64,000 bases of DNA from Ephydatia muelleri (taxonomy: Eukaryota; Porifera; Demospongiae; Spongillida; Spongillidae). Location of the stretch: NCBI GenBank assembly GCA_013339895.1, contig JABACO010000010.1:5741010-5805009 (forward strand), given 5' to 3'. This document shows positions 11,630 through 24,247 of this stretch, in pieces. Made by a program: the position numbers and the translations under genes. Under the pieces are notes generated by a model that was not told the origin of the DNA, made no database searches, and worked only from the letters and a program-made list of their open reading frames with translations. Numbering within the stretch: the stretch's first letter is position 1; the number at the start of each line of letters is the position of its first letter.

Positions 11630-14600
11630 AAACAAAGGCCCCCAGGGTCTGACACCTTTACTGTACCTTTTCCTGTGCAACCCAACCAGATTGCTGGTCA
11701 TACCACACAGATCGTAAAAGGTAATTACATGTATTCACTACAGTCGTCGTTTGGTGCAATAGACCTGTCCAAAAAGTGGTACACTGGGTGGAATATTTCT
11801 TATTCAATGTTTCAGACATGGGCAGAAAGATTACTTAGTGCCGATCATGCATCCTTCTATTTCACAAACAGGTGTTATGGAAAAAGAGGGAAAAGAAGCT
11901 GGTTCTCCTCCTTAGATGACCACTGCAATAGAATTTTGGCAGTACGACATGCATTTTCTGACCTCTTCGACTACTTAATCTTGAAGCCTTTGTCCGCCAA
12001 ACAGCTTGAATTGGTTTACTAAACAGCACAGTTGAATTGCTAATGCTCGTGCCATCCTGACTTGTTCCAACTCCTACCTTGTGCAGCAGGGGGATGAACT
12101 TTGTGTGTAATTGTTTGTATTGTGTGTGGTTGTGTGTGCACATATGTGTACATTGTGTATGTTATAGAAATCACAGTTCATTGTCATTGTGAGTAAATAT
12201 TAAGTGGGCATGTTTATTACTCTCATACAGGAGCAGAGATCATATCGTGACTAAGGAATTTATTGGACCTGAGATTAAGATAGTATCTGATTTCAAGATG
12301 GAAGAGAGTGAGACAGGTAATAGATGAGTGGACAGTGAGTACTTTTTTGTAATACAAAGTGCTTTGTATTTGACCACGATTGATATGGAATAATCTTAAC
12401 ACTGCAATAGCATTATTCAGTCAGGATGCAATGAGGGCTGAAAATGAATAGTAATGTATGTCTACATGGATATGTGTATATGAAATCTAATGTGTGCAGA
12501 TTTGCAGTGTATTAGGTTTGCCATCTACCCTTCACTCTCAACTATCTTGTAGCATACACAGAACTGTTGATGATGTATATGTACAGTGTATGTGGGCATC
12601 AGGTTACAAATCTATGTTTATTCACAATTTCTTTCCATTGTTGAACACACCCACACACAGAGACCAGTAAGTTCCCACTTGGACTCAGCAAGTCACTACA
12701 TAGCATACTCTATTTGGAAGATTTTGACACAAGGTAAGGCTTCGTAGATACATGTCAACATTTCAAATGTATACTGTATGCAGCTGTGGGTGTGCTTGCA
12801 AACTTGCATCTCACTAAGTTGTAAAGATGTACATGTGCATGTATGGTATTAGGCAAGATGTGGTACATGTGTACATCTGCACCATGTAAACTTCAAATAA
12901 CATTTGTGGTCACACCTACACTTCCCCTCACTTCACCTACTGCAACTACTGTACACTCAAACCTATGCCTCATTACTCAAGATGCTTAAGGAAGTTTGTT
13001 TTTACAGACAATGAAGTTTACAAGATGTAATTATCTTGTAAATACAACACGATGTAAATATCTTGTAAACACTTCATGAACAAGAGACACATTGCTTCAT
13101 ATTGACACAATTCCAGCCTTATAATACTAAATTATTCCTTACTGCAAACTGCAATGTACGTGCATACATGTAGTTATTCAAATAATCTATCATGACTGTG
13201 TACATTGTTGCACAGACAACTAATCGAAAGGTGAAGGCTATCAAGCACTTTTGTGACTTCACAATCTATCTTAGTACTTACATCTATCACCGTGTTAGAT
13301 GAGTACCGTGATAATATACAGACGAGGTTGGTTTTAGTTCGGCATGGCCAGCCATTTTGAATTTGTTTTGTCACTTTAGTGTTGAAAAATCAACTGATTA
13401 ATATGTGGATATTCTAGATCAATTACCTTTTATCGTGGTCCGAACATTCATGAAAATCCGTATCAATGTCAATCGTCACACATTTAAACCTCCACCTATC
13501 GTCAAATCCATGTATCTTTGAAATTGTAAAGCTGCTCAAACAAATTAGCATTATAAATCATATACATGTACTCCATGTTGTTCCTCAAATCAGCTGACTG
13601 TTTGCAACACTTTAATGTTTTTAGTTCACCCGTTTTGTGTATCTTAACAATGCTGCTCTATTCAATCAAACATAATTGCATGCATGTAGGCTGCCTTAAT
13701 AGACCTGAGGTTCTTAACAACCAATCTCCTGCAGATTCACAATCTGATAAATTGTATCTGGACATTTTCTATCGTCGGTTATTTTTTACGAAGGTATAGC
13801 TACAGTAGTGGTCATAATAAAAGTCATGTTTCGTCTTAGTGCGACGATCATAGCACTAAGATATGGCTTCTGGTTTGGTTTAGTTCTGGATTCGTAGCAA
13901 TTCAAATACGTATACGACAAAAGTTGTCAATCGCCAGACATGTAATTTGACGTCATCGTTTAATCGCAGTTCGTGTTTTTAAAACGTTCGCAAAACGTTC
14001 GCATTGCTTGATTAGTATGTTGTAGAACATTGCTTGGATCAACGTTCCGTGGCAGTGATTGCTCAATTTGTAACGTTAACAAGGAGAAACAGGCTAACAT
14101 GGCCGGCCAATAGCGGACACATCTGTTATTTATGACGTCACTCAATATCTCACTAATAATTGTAGCCCTTCAAACGGATTGGGACATTGAGGCACTTAGA
14201 CTTTCAAAGACAAGACGTATAGTGGTAGCAGTAAAAATAAAATAAACACGATCCATTTTTTTAATTGTTGGGAGCTGAGACTTAGATGCGATACTTCACG
14301 GTATATAGAGAATCAGTCGAAGAACGCACTTGTTCAGTATTATGTGCTACATTAGACAACTCAATCCATTCAGCGATCTACGCAGCATCATCAATTTGTA
14401 AATACTGCGTGCTTTACTATAAAACTGGTGTAAACGGAGTTGCGCACTTCGCGGAATTAGTTCACACATACAGAAGTGCCATGTAATGTTCATCGTTTTA
14501 TCTTCGTGTTTAAAAAAAGACTGCACAGTGCTACGATCGTTGTACTAAAACGGAACGTGACTTTTATTATGACCGCTACTGTAGGTGTCTTCTCACATGG

Positions 14601-17600
14601 TGCATGCACACATGTAGATCTAGTTGTAAAACAACAAATGGACCATAACATGTATGCATTTGTAATGTGAAAAAGAGCAAGGTAAAATTATGTCAGGTCA
14701 ATAAATGATGACATAATTAGACATATTTAAATCTTGTGCAAATGAGGCCTTAGTCCAGTACGTAATTGTTTGATATTTTGCCCAGAGGCCAAACCATATT
14801 TGAATTGTGTAATTCAAAGTTTAGACCCTTTGTATTAACTAGTCACATCATTGGGAGCATTTCTGCTCATAACTCAACTTGATCTTATCATACATGTACA
14901 GTGTACATGTACTAAAGGAACCTGTACTAGCGGGATACTCAGTGTCCCATGTACATGTAAACGCATCTTATAGGGTTCATGCAGGTCAGGGAAAGTCATG
15001 GAAAACTGGAATATCAGGGAAAGCATTGGTCACTGGGAAGTCAGGGATGGTCAGGAAAATCGATAAAAGTCAGGGGAAAATGAGCTAGCATAAAACTAGA
15101 TGGCACTTTTAACACTGCACTTGCTTGCTCTACGCAGTACCTGTACGCACAGGTACGTTGTAACCTCGTGACAACGCGGGCACTAATTAAATTAGATAAC
15201 GTACACGATTATCTATTTTAATTTTACCGGTTTAATAACCCCTTTACAAACGCGTACGCGTAGCAACGTGAGCATTACTTGTAGAAGTAGATAGCTATGC
15301 CGAAAACGTCGAAGAAGACCTACTTTGATGAGTTATGGCTCAAAGACAGTGGATACAACAGGTTCCGAAAGACCATACATGTTTCAGCTCAAGTGCAAAC
15401 TTTGCTCAAAGGTCTTGAAGCTGTCCAACATGGGCATTGAAGCCATCAAAAGCCACGAATCAAATGCTAAGCATCGTGATTTAGTGGCAGTTGTGGTTGC
15501 TGCTGCACCGATTCAAAGTTTCCTTCAGCCCTCGACATTGTCATCAGCATCAGGCGAGTCACAATTGCACGCTTCAAGTTCCAGTACAGAGTTGTCAATT
15601 ACTGCAACGTCCGCAGCTAGCTAACTTGGACGATGATGCGCGTACACGTGCAGAGATTTTAGGGATGCTTTTAAAATTTATTGACAGTAATTATTTAATA
15701 ACCTGCTAATGTCAAGCTACAAAATCAACTAGGTTGATAGATCTTGTGATGATTGCTCTGGCAATTGATCTAGCCAGAGCCAGGTTCAGTCGGCTGTACA
15801 GCTCGAAAATCATCTTTGAGTTGCTGCTTGAATTGTGAACAGCCAGTTGTGTGGCAAGAAGTGTGAAACACATCTGGGCTTCTCTGCCCCATGCGCCATA
15901 CGATTCCACAGCAAGATGTATGCAGGACCATCCCAAATTGGTACACCTCTGACCATTGGCTGTGTGCTTTCTCACCTCGGCAGCCTGAGCTGCTGCACCA
16001 GTAATTATTCATTTAATTCCTTTGAGTGCGTACCATTGCTGTTGCAATCAATGCTCTCAGACAGTGAAGTTGCTAAGATTGTTTCTTGTTCAGAATCTAA
16101 GGCCAGATTATGGCCAGTTTCAGGTTGGCACCTTACCTGTTGGAATTACTCATGGAAAACGTTAAAGATTTGTTTTACTTTTTGACGAATCTTTGAATAA
16201 GAAAGTGAAACAAGAGCAGTTAGCTATCTACATGTACCTGCGATTTTGGAATCGGAATGAAGTCCAAAGTACGTATTTTACATCCATTTTTATGGGCCAT
16301 ACTAGGGCTGTAGATATTGAGGAAGACCTCAAAAAAGGTATATAATCACTGCAAAAGGCAAACCTTCTCCAGCTAAGCATGAATGGGCCTAATGTAAGGA
16401 AGGTATTTGAGGACCTTCAGAGTGAAATTCAGATAGAGAATGGAATTTTGTTTTCTAAATATTGGTTCATGTGGACTGCATGTCATACGTGGAGCATTTA
16501 GTCAGAGACTGGATGGGACATAGAAACTCTTCTGACAAGTGCATATCACCTGTTTAAAGATTCTCCTGCAAGGAGAGAAGACTTCTCCAGTATATGACAT
16601 TTCTTGTTTTTTCTGATTGTGTGCATGCAGTGTAATATGGTAGAAGCGGAATTTTTATGTTATTAAAGAAGTACTGAGTAGGAAGTCAGGGAAAGTAAAT
16701 TATGGATGACATGGAAAGTCAGGGGATTAGCTAAAATGAAACCTGTATGAACCATGATCTTAGTATAATATTTGACCAATAGAGTTTATTGCAAAAAGAA
16801 GGGCATATTGCAATAATCTAACGTAAGAATGCCTTTCTTAGATCATTGTTCAACATAGAGCTAAAATGTGAATATTTGATTTCAAAGATGTTTATAGATA
16901 TGTGCATATACATGTACGTTCACAGAACACAGTGTTGGTTAGTTACATAAAGTATCCATGGATTGCTGTTTTTGCTTAGCAAAACTGCATTTATAAACAT
17001 TTTTAAAAAATGCACACCCCTCCCTCCCATTGGAAAACTGTTTTTTCCCCGTTTTAATTGGGGCACAGGGTTAAAAAAAAAGCTATGCGGTTTGGTATGC
17101 AAACTATAACTATGGATATGTTAAACATTAAACACCCACTTCTCATAACTTATTGCCCAATTCACAGTATTATCCTATAATGCATATGCATTTGCATGGG
17201 ACACTTGATTCAAGTATGGTGTGCCTGCTGGCCGAAATATCAAACACAGTAGGAACACTGATGTCATCATTTTATTTATTGACGTGACATTGTATTTGTT
17301 TTTGTATTCTAGCGGTCAGTGTTATTCATTTCACACATAGGAGCAAAGAACTACATGTACATGAACTGTTGGATATTCAGGATAGCAGCACCAAGGAGCA
17401 TGAAGAGAAGGGTGTGCTAGAGAAAGCTGAAACAGAGTCCTCAACTGTTGTCATGATGGAACAGATGGAAGGTTTATTGACAGGTAAGGAACAATTGCAT
17501 AGTCAAGAACATTTATCAGTCTACAGTGAACTTCAGTTTTAGCTTTATTGACTAGAATTATTTAACCCAAGTGCTTCAGAAGGATGCAATGTGATTCATG

Positions 17601-19812
17601 ACATGTACATGTCTGTAGTGCAGAGTATTTGACGAAGTACACAATTACTGTATCTAGATTAGCTTTTATTATATTCCTTTTGGCAGCATATCTTATCCTT
17701 ACAGTCTATCAAGCAATAGAAAATGGACTATTGTCTTGTCAGTGTTGTGGCTTCTACACTGTGGTGCATTTTTTGTTTGCCATGATTCTACATGTATGTG
17801 TATTTTATTTCTATTTAGCCATTATTGACTGTTTTATTGTTGCTTGCACTACACACAGGGACCAGTAAGTCTTCACATGGACTCAGCAAGAAGCAACTCC
17901 TACTGTTCCAGTACCTGACACTTCATAGTACACGGTAAGACCTTGCAACTGGTGTACTGCATGTGACTACACTGTATGTCAATGTGCGGATCTGTGTACA
18001 CACATGTACACATGTACCCACATGACTATTTCAAATGTATACTGTATGCAGCTTTAATGTGCTTGCGCACATTGCATGTTGTGAAGAATCCAAGTATGCA
18101 GTACACCTGTGAGATTAGGCACATACAGCTCGAAAATGACACATTGTTTCTAAATTCAAATTGATGCAGTAATACACAATGTACATGGTCACTGTATGTA
18201 GGTGAATAGTTTTACACATTGGGAGAAATGCATTTCATGACTTGCTTTTATACTTTTGTGTACTGGTGGAGTAGTGTTTCACTTCAACGATTGTTGTATT
18301 GATTGGCGTAAATTAATGCAATGAAATAGTTTGCATTCCACATACGATTTTGTATAGATCAAATCTTTCCAAGCATCAACTGTGCCTCATCATCATACTC
18401 TTTGCTGGTTACATAGCAGAAACTCATCTTGGCTGTTTCACTGATTCCAAAGTGTTATATCACTGCTTAGCATTTAATATTTGATTTCCATGAGGTAGCT
18501 GGAAACTGGCTTGGTACCAGCCATACCAGCCACACCAGCCACACCAGCCACAGCAGTTTTACCACATGATGTGTGGCAAAAGCACCACTTTGTACATTAC
18601 CACATGATGGCAGAGGTTAATATATGTTTTTTCTATTTTTGTACTGTACAACGCATCCCTCTGAAACATAAAACCTTTTAAAAAGTGTCTATTAAAAAAA
18701 AACTATCTGAAAAAAGTGTACAGCAATTGTATCATGTTCTGTACTTCACCTATATTGGCATAACATTTGTGTACAGAAGATGCTCATCTTCATTTCGATA
18801 ATAACATAGGAAGGAGTGAATAGTTACATTTGCTTATGACTGTACTGCATCTTGAGCAGTGCAGGTATAGTTTTCAGAGAAGATACTGAACACTGTCCAC
18901 TTGATTATTATCCATAACAGTATGCAGCTGTTCATGCAGTTTATCTGTGCCATGACACTGAGTAGATCTGTTCATGTACACATGATTGCTGCTAAACAAT
19001 AATGGTTTGTTGACTTAGAGTAGGTAGTTTCTTTCAATAAACATCAGTTTTGTATTTTGGAGTAGGGTGCAAACACACACTTCAGAATGTGTTCCACTGG
19101 CCCCTGCCAACATATATTCTTTCAGCCTTTGTACATTTATATAACGATGAACGCTTTTAAAGTGTCATATGCTTCTTTTAAGCTGCATAGTAGTAGCGTT
19201 TTCTGTTGACACACTCTCTTCCCGTCTGCAGTCATGATATACTAACAGTCTGTGGAATAGTTACTGTATAATCAGAAGAAAAAAAAGCCAGCACAAGCCT
19301 GCCATTGTGGGCATGCACACAATGGCAGGCTTGTGCTGGCCAGCTGTGCATGATTTAAAAAATGGTCACTAATGCAACAACGTCATTCACACCTCATAAC
19401 TTACGAATCACTTGACTTTGTAAGCGATGTGTAATATTGGCATTCTTACATACAGTAGAGTAATAATCTCAACTCATTAACAAAAAGTTTCAGAAATGAG
19501 ACACATTAAGACAATAACTTAATACCGTCCTTGGGGACCATAAGATATATATGCACTTGTATTTATGCACCAATGCTTGGCTGTTGTACATGCAATAGTG
19601 TATTGTATAACATTTGCAATCTGTTGTTCATTACATGGAGATGTTTATTACTGTCATACAGGGCCATGAGACTAGCACTCCAGCCTAAGGGTATCAGGAC
19701 AGAGACATTAGCAAGAACTGATGAAATGGAGTCTTTAATTACCTTGATGATGGAAGATATTGGAGGTGTAATGAGAAAAATCAACGAGAAACTACCAAAG
19801 GCTAGTTATTAG
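11630..19812 (+). CDS. Unidentified multi-exon gene with repeated exon modules
   Basis: Plus-strand exons with canonical splice sites and mostly compatible phases: 11630-11720 (begins KQRPPGSDTF), 12231-12316 (SRDHIVTKEF, ending phase 1), 12661-12733 (TSKFPLGLSKS), 17341-17483 (SKELHVHELL, acidic, ending phase 1), 17859-17934 (TSKSSHGLSKK, ending phase 2) and 19662-19812 (RAMRLALQPKG, ending KASY and stop). An acidic exon followed by a TSK exon recurs, so modules have duplicated. The 12231 and 19662 exons also share upstream intron sequence. The joint from 11720 to 12231 does not keep phase, so an exon is missing or the model is incomplete. I recognise no domain; the last exon looks like a helical, coiled-coil-prone tail. 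Transposons occupy the long 12.7-17.3 kb gap. Confidence 0.45.
12473..12745 (+). repeat. Duplicated segment, copy 2
   Basis: Copy of 10326-10600 covering intron plus exon. The near-identity extends well into the intron (around CAGATTTGCAGTGTA and GTGGGCATCAGGTTACAAA), indicating a fairly recent local duplication. Confidence 0.85.
13803..14581. mobile_element. Tc1/mariner-type non-autonomous element (MITE)
   Basis: Inverted repeats of about 55 bp start CAGTAGTGGTCATAATAAAA at 13803 and end with the complement at 14581. TA dinucleotides flank both ends (13801-13802 and 14582-14583), the target of Tc1/mariner elements. No transposase is recognisable in the 779-bp interior. The terminal motif is related to that of the element at 61891-63048. 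Confidence 0.85.
15298..16620 (+). pseudogene. hAT-like transposase pseudogene (N-terminal half)
   Basis: Translation begins MPKTSKKTYFDELW. After a frameshift near 15365 it continues with a C2H2/BED-like finger (KCKLCSKVLKLSNMG, then SHESNAKH). After the LINE insertion it resumes with DSEVAKIVSCSESKARL, and after another shift with FDESLNKK, RFWNRNEVQSTYF, QLSMNGPNV and LFKDSPARREDF. That order matches a widespread invertebrate hAT-like transposase family as I know it. At least three frameshifts or stops make it non-functional. The C-terminal dimerisation half is absent. Confidence 0.65.
15712..15990 (-). pseudogene. LINE reverse-transcriptase polyprotein, C-terminal fragment
   Basis: The minus-strand frame reads KHTANGQRCTNLGW, then LAVESYGAWGREAQ, then RLNLALARSIARAI. 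This is the C-terminal signature that follows the RT domain in a family of invertebrate LINE polyproteins (recognised from general knowledge). A second, plus-strand copy lies at 60028-60380. Only the 3' end is present, as expected for 5'-truncated insertions. It splits the hAT-like pseudogene. Confidence 0.6.
16910..17060 (+). repeat. Duplicated segment matching 11480-11590
   Basis: Sequence around GTTCACAGAACACAGTG and CTCCCTCCCATTG occurs at both places with indels. This extends the local duplication history of the unidentified gene, as both copies precede an exon cluster. Confidence 0.6.
17935..19661. other. Intron of the unidentified gene
   Basis: No coding exon recognised. It holds a short tandem of CCACACCAG-like units near 18510-18555 and the hairpin at 19287-19340. 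Confidence 0.4.
19287..19340. repeat. Perfect short hairpin, 23-bp arms
   Basis: Arms 19287-19309 and 19318-19340 (GCCAGCACAAGCCTGCCATT start and its complement) are exact, with an 8-base, partly palindromic loop. It lies in an intron. It could be a miniature foldback element or a hairpin RNA; the sequence does not decide. Confidence 0.8.
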
Positions 19813-20112
19813 CATTCAGTATTTAATGTAACCATTATTGGTGGCAATTGTGTAGGAAACATAAGTGTATGTGGACATGTACACTTGTGCAATGGATTTG
19901 CATGTACTGAACATGCATGTATACAGTGTACATTACATGCATGTCCATGGAGGTCCCTTTGAAATGTGCAGTGATTATTTCATTAAGAGAGTCTGCTTGC
20001 ATAAAGCAAAATTCATTCCATCAATTTGGACTAGTCGTTTGGTGTGCTTGCTCATGATTTTTTTCACTTCTCCAGTTGGTTGATTTGTTTTCATGTGCCC
20101 TTTAGCATTCAG

Positions 20113-23100
20113 GAAAAACAGTACAGAAGTTAGTGTCACTAAACAAACGTATTGGAGACTTCAGTACGCTTGTTGCAGAGAAAGTATTCTCACAGATAGG
20201 CAAAGACAGTGGAGGCGGATCTGATACACCAGACAAATACATGACAGGGAACTTGAAGACTGAAAATGGCAACAATGAGGATACACATGTATGATTACAT
20301 ACACTTGACATGTACATGTTTCCAATTACTGCTCTCCATATTTACACATCAGACTATGTCTAACAATTCATTAGCAGAAGAAAAGCTGCGGTCTGTTATC
20401 AAACTAACCCAACATAGCTTTGCACGACTTGATGAGGTAATATATCATTTGTACTATGGCTAAGGTTCAGTATGTAAAAGAGTTAATATTACATTGTATA
20501 TTCCACCTCCATACATGTCGGTTCAGAGGAAAGAGGTACATGTATACAACATCTCTCAATTGGTTCACAAGTTTGCAGCTTTCAATGCAGTTAAAGGTGC
20601 AGTGCAACTTTGATGATGTCATAATGAAAACACATCTGTAATGACATCATACGTGTTCATGTACATGTACTTGGGCATGCAGATGCACAAGCCAAACCTA
20701 AGACTGGGAACCTGATGATGTCTGAGCCTAGCAGTATCAACGAGCAAGTACAGGTACACTGTACATGCATTCATAGAGACACTATACTACAGTGTATGTG
20801 GCTGTATGTCATGTTAAGGAGGTGTACTCCTCTTTCTGTAGGCAGTGAGGCAACAGATAGACAGTCATCCCCCTCCTCTCCCACCAGTGGAAGAAGAGAT
20901 GCATACCAAACCATCCCAACATGCTCATGTCCATACTGATGAGGTGAGTTATGTCACACTGACATTGTCTTGTGTTTTGTCTGTTGCCTTGTACATGTAT
21001 GTGTGTCTGTGCATTGGTAAAAACAGACATGTACAATCTAAATGGTACTGATGAGGTGAGCTATTCAATTATTTTCTCCACATCTCAGAAGTGTATTGTA
21101 TATTATGTGACCTGTCTCCAAGTGGCGTGTTGAATTCCACTTGGAGTTCAAAGTCCTTACCTTTAGTCAATAAGATTATCAATCTGTGTCTGCGCGTATG
21201 TTACGTACTGCTGTAAGACCAGCGGATGGTCTCTACTTTCAAAGCTTCGGTCCAAACTGATAAGGTCTTATGCATTGGGCTAAACAATCAAACATCACTA
21301 GATTGCTGAACTGGTGAGACGCAAAAAAAACTTGTTTTGTGTAACCCGCGATGTACATGTACATGTACAAACATGCTCCACTGTACACGCCCAGAACATT
21401 AGACATTAACCTGCTGCATCATTAATCAACAGGAGTGAACCTCTATAATGTCACCTGTACTGTTACTGCTCTGTGCCATTCAACTTCCTGACACACTGTT
21501 GCAGGATGCTGAAATGTCACCTGTTGGTTTGATGGACCAGGTCCCCAGGCCACTGGACGAGCTCCTGGACCAAGAGGCTATGGTTGCTGTCAACGTTGCT
21601 GTTGGAGGAGAGCAAGCTAGCATGGATGAAGCTATGATTGAAGGGGTCCAAGGACAGGGTCAAATGGTGGAGCAGTGTGGTGATGTGACGGTTGTTGAGG
21701 CAGGTACTTCACCACAACACCTAGGTACGTTACAGAGCCATTTACCTGGTCCTGTGCTAGTCTAGGATTGATGCCATGTAACTGTACCCCCATTGTTGAT
21801 ACTTCTTTTATTGTGATTTGTGAGGTCTGCAGTGCTATTTTGAGGTCAGAGGATAGTGTGTTGTTATTGATGTTGAGCTTGTGTTATGCCAATGTTATTT
21901 TTGTGGTCACAGTTGAATTACAGTGCTGTTCATACAGTGTATATATGCATACATGTAAGTTGTAAACTACAAAATCTGCTATTTCAGTTTGCACTGATGG
22001 GTCCAGCCCTTCAGAAGGCACAGTACAAGTGTGCTGTAACAACAGACGAAACAAACTGGATGCCATGGTGGTGTGTAGGGATCTCAACCACAACTGTAGG
22101 TGACCTTCTAATGTGCACAAGATGGCCATGTACTTACAAAGTGTCAACTTCTCAGATAACAGTGTTGTGGCTCTTTGCAAGGCATACTTTGGTCCAGGCC
22201 CTGGAAGCATTCTGTTGGACCATGCAATTGGAGTGCAAAACAGTCTCAGCACAGAGGATGTTGGTGTTAGGTGTGGAGGTAAGGGAGTGGAGGTATGGTA
22301 AGGTAAACATCATAAGAGCCCATTTGTTATTGTCCGATTTGAATAATTGGGACAGTTTCCGCGAAAATTGCCCCAAGGTTAAAATGTTATAAAAATGCAT
22401 CGCGTTTGAATCGCTATAACTTCCCAACGGATAACGCTATCGACTTCCTATTTTCAACACTTCATAGTGAAATGATGTAGTATGAAGTGTTGAAAATAGG
22501 AAGTCGATAGCGTTATCCGTTGGGAAGTTATAGCGATTCAAACGCGATGTATTTTTATAACATTTTAACCGTGGGGCAATTTTCGCGGAAACTGTCCCAA
22601 TTTATATTTATTTATTATACATGAACACATATGGAACAATTCACGACAAAATGTCGTGACCGATATGTTATAAATGTATTGCCGTAATAACTTCTGAATG
22701 GTTAGCGCTATTAACATCCTATTTTCTACACTTCTTACTACACCATTTCTCTACAGTAAAATACGTTTTGGGGTCTTGCACTTGCTCCGTGCCAGTATTG
22801 CAATGTCCCAGGGTATGAACCCGTCATAACTTTCAGCTGGAATTAATTAAAATTCGGTTCATAGGTACATATAGAGGGGTCCTATACCCATTCATTTTTG
22901 TTCTGTTCATTAATTTGTACTCTATCTGTTACGGAGATACAGCTGTACAAAGTTAATGCACATTTCTTGCTCAATTTGCGCTATTAATTGCAGGCAACCC
23001 TGAGTTCATTCTCCCTTTCCACATGAATATCACTTCCTTGTTCTGCCCATTCTCTACCCATTCTCCACCTTAAACTAAGCTACATGTATAGCCAGCCATT

Positions 23101-24181
23101 CACATCTTTTTGACATTTTGTTTTTGTTGTCTGAGTCTATACATGTAGCTATATGGGTCAAAGAAGATGTTTTATCAGTTCGTATGACACTCGTACCAAA
23201 GTGAATGGTTGCGCCTTCCACATCATGAAAGGCAGTATGCATCATGGCATGTGTAAGGATTTTCCCCCTACTCACTCGCATCACCCTTCGGTACTGACCC
23301 TTCCCTAGTAGTGTATTATAAAGCTTTCCACATTTGCTTGCTGAACTTCATTCCTGTCACGCCCACTCGGCTACATGTTACACTGCAGGGATGCTATAAC
23401 TCACAGTTTTCAGCTCACATAGCACGTGAACATGCACTACGCACTTGCATTGTTACCTGCCACATACCCACCTACTGTACATTTGCACACACACACGCCC
23501 ACACCACACACACCACACACACATGTACATTACACATAAGGTCTTCTGCTAAACTAGTTCACTGCAGTTAAATGGAATGGAATGCATGTGCATGTGCCTT
23601 TATGCATGTATTCATTTTCTGTACCCTGTCCTTTTGTACTCGTAGTGTGTCCCTCTGTAGCGTTGCATGTGGTTGACAACTTCACTCAATGCGTGTGGAG
23701 CTCCCTTATGGCTGGTTCTTTGTGCATATAATGTATGCAACATGAGACGCTTAAGGCTTTAACTTCTACACACTCACATCACCCTTTTCTGAGAAGATGT
23801 GAAATAAACTGTCCTATTGGGCATACATGTAACCTTTCAGGGTTTTATGACATATATGACATTCATTACTTTTTTGTCATTTTAAGGAAGTCATCCGTGA
23901 TGGCCACAAATTGAGTGTTAAGTGTTGCAACAATCAACACTTCATTCACAGTTTACTTTTTATAGACAGCTTGCTGGGAGCGCTTTTGTGGAGGCAAATT
24001 GCCCACCAACCAATGAATGTCATATATGTCCTGCCTTCTTTTTGTTTGCTATGCTCAGCTTTAGTTCTACTTGCCCTCTTATTTCTCATAGTTTTCAGCT
24101 TACATAGTACATACCCTTACAGTGGTGACACACTCACACACTGTAAAAATATATCACTCACTAATGTAAATGATGCACACT

Positions 24182-24247
<66 letters not shown>

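Larger units (their letters stand above)
14972..16752 (+). mobile_element. hAT-like transposon relic, interrupted by a LINE fragment
   Basis: The ends carry a short inverted motif (GGTTCATGCAGG at the left, CCTGTATGAACC at the right). Subterminal GTCAGGGAAAGT copies occur at 14988, 15019 and 15070 on the left and near 16685 and 16715 on the right. A clean 8-bp target duplication is not visible. The interior encodes a degraded transposase (15298-16620). Together these suggest a hAT-type element. Confidence 0.55.

Noticed and set aside
11675..12022. 115-residue plus-strand frame and the opposing 93-residue frame
   Set aside because: The supported exon 11630-11720 ends at a donor; the rest lies in an intron and matches nothing I recognise.
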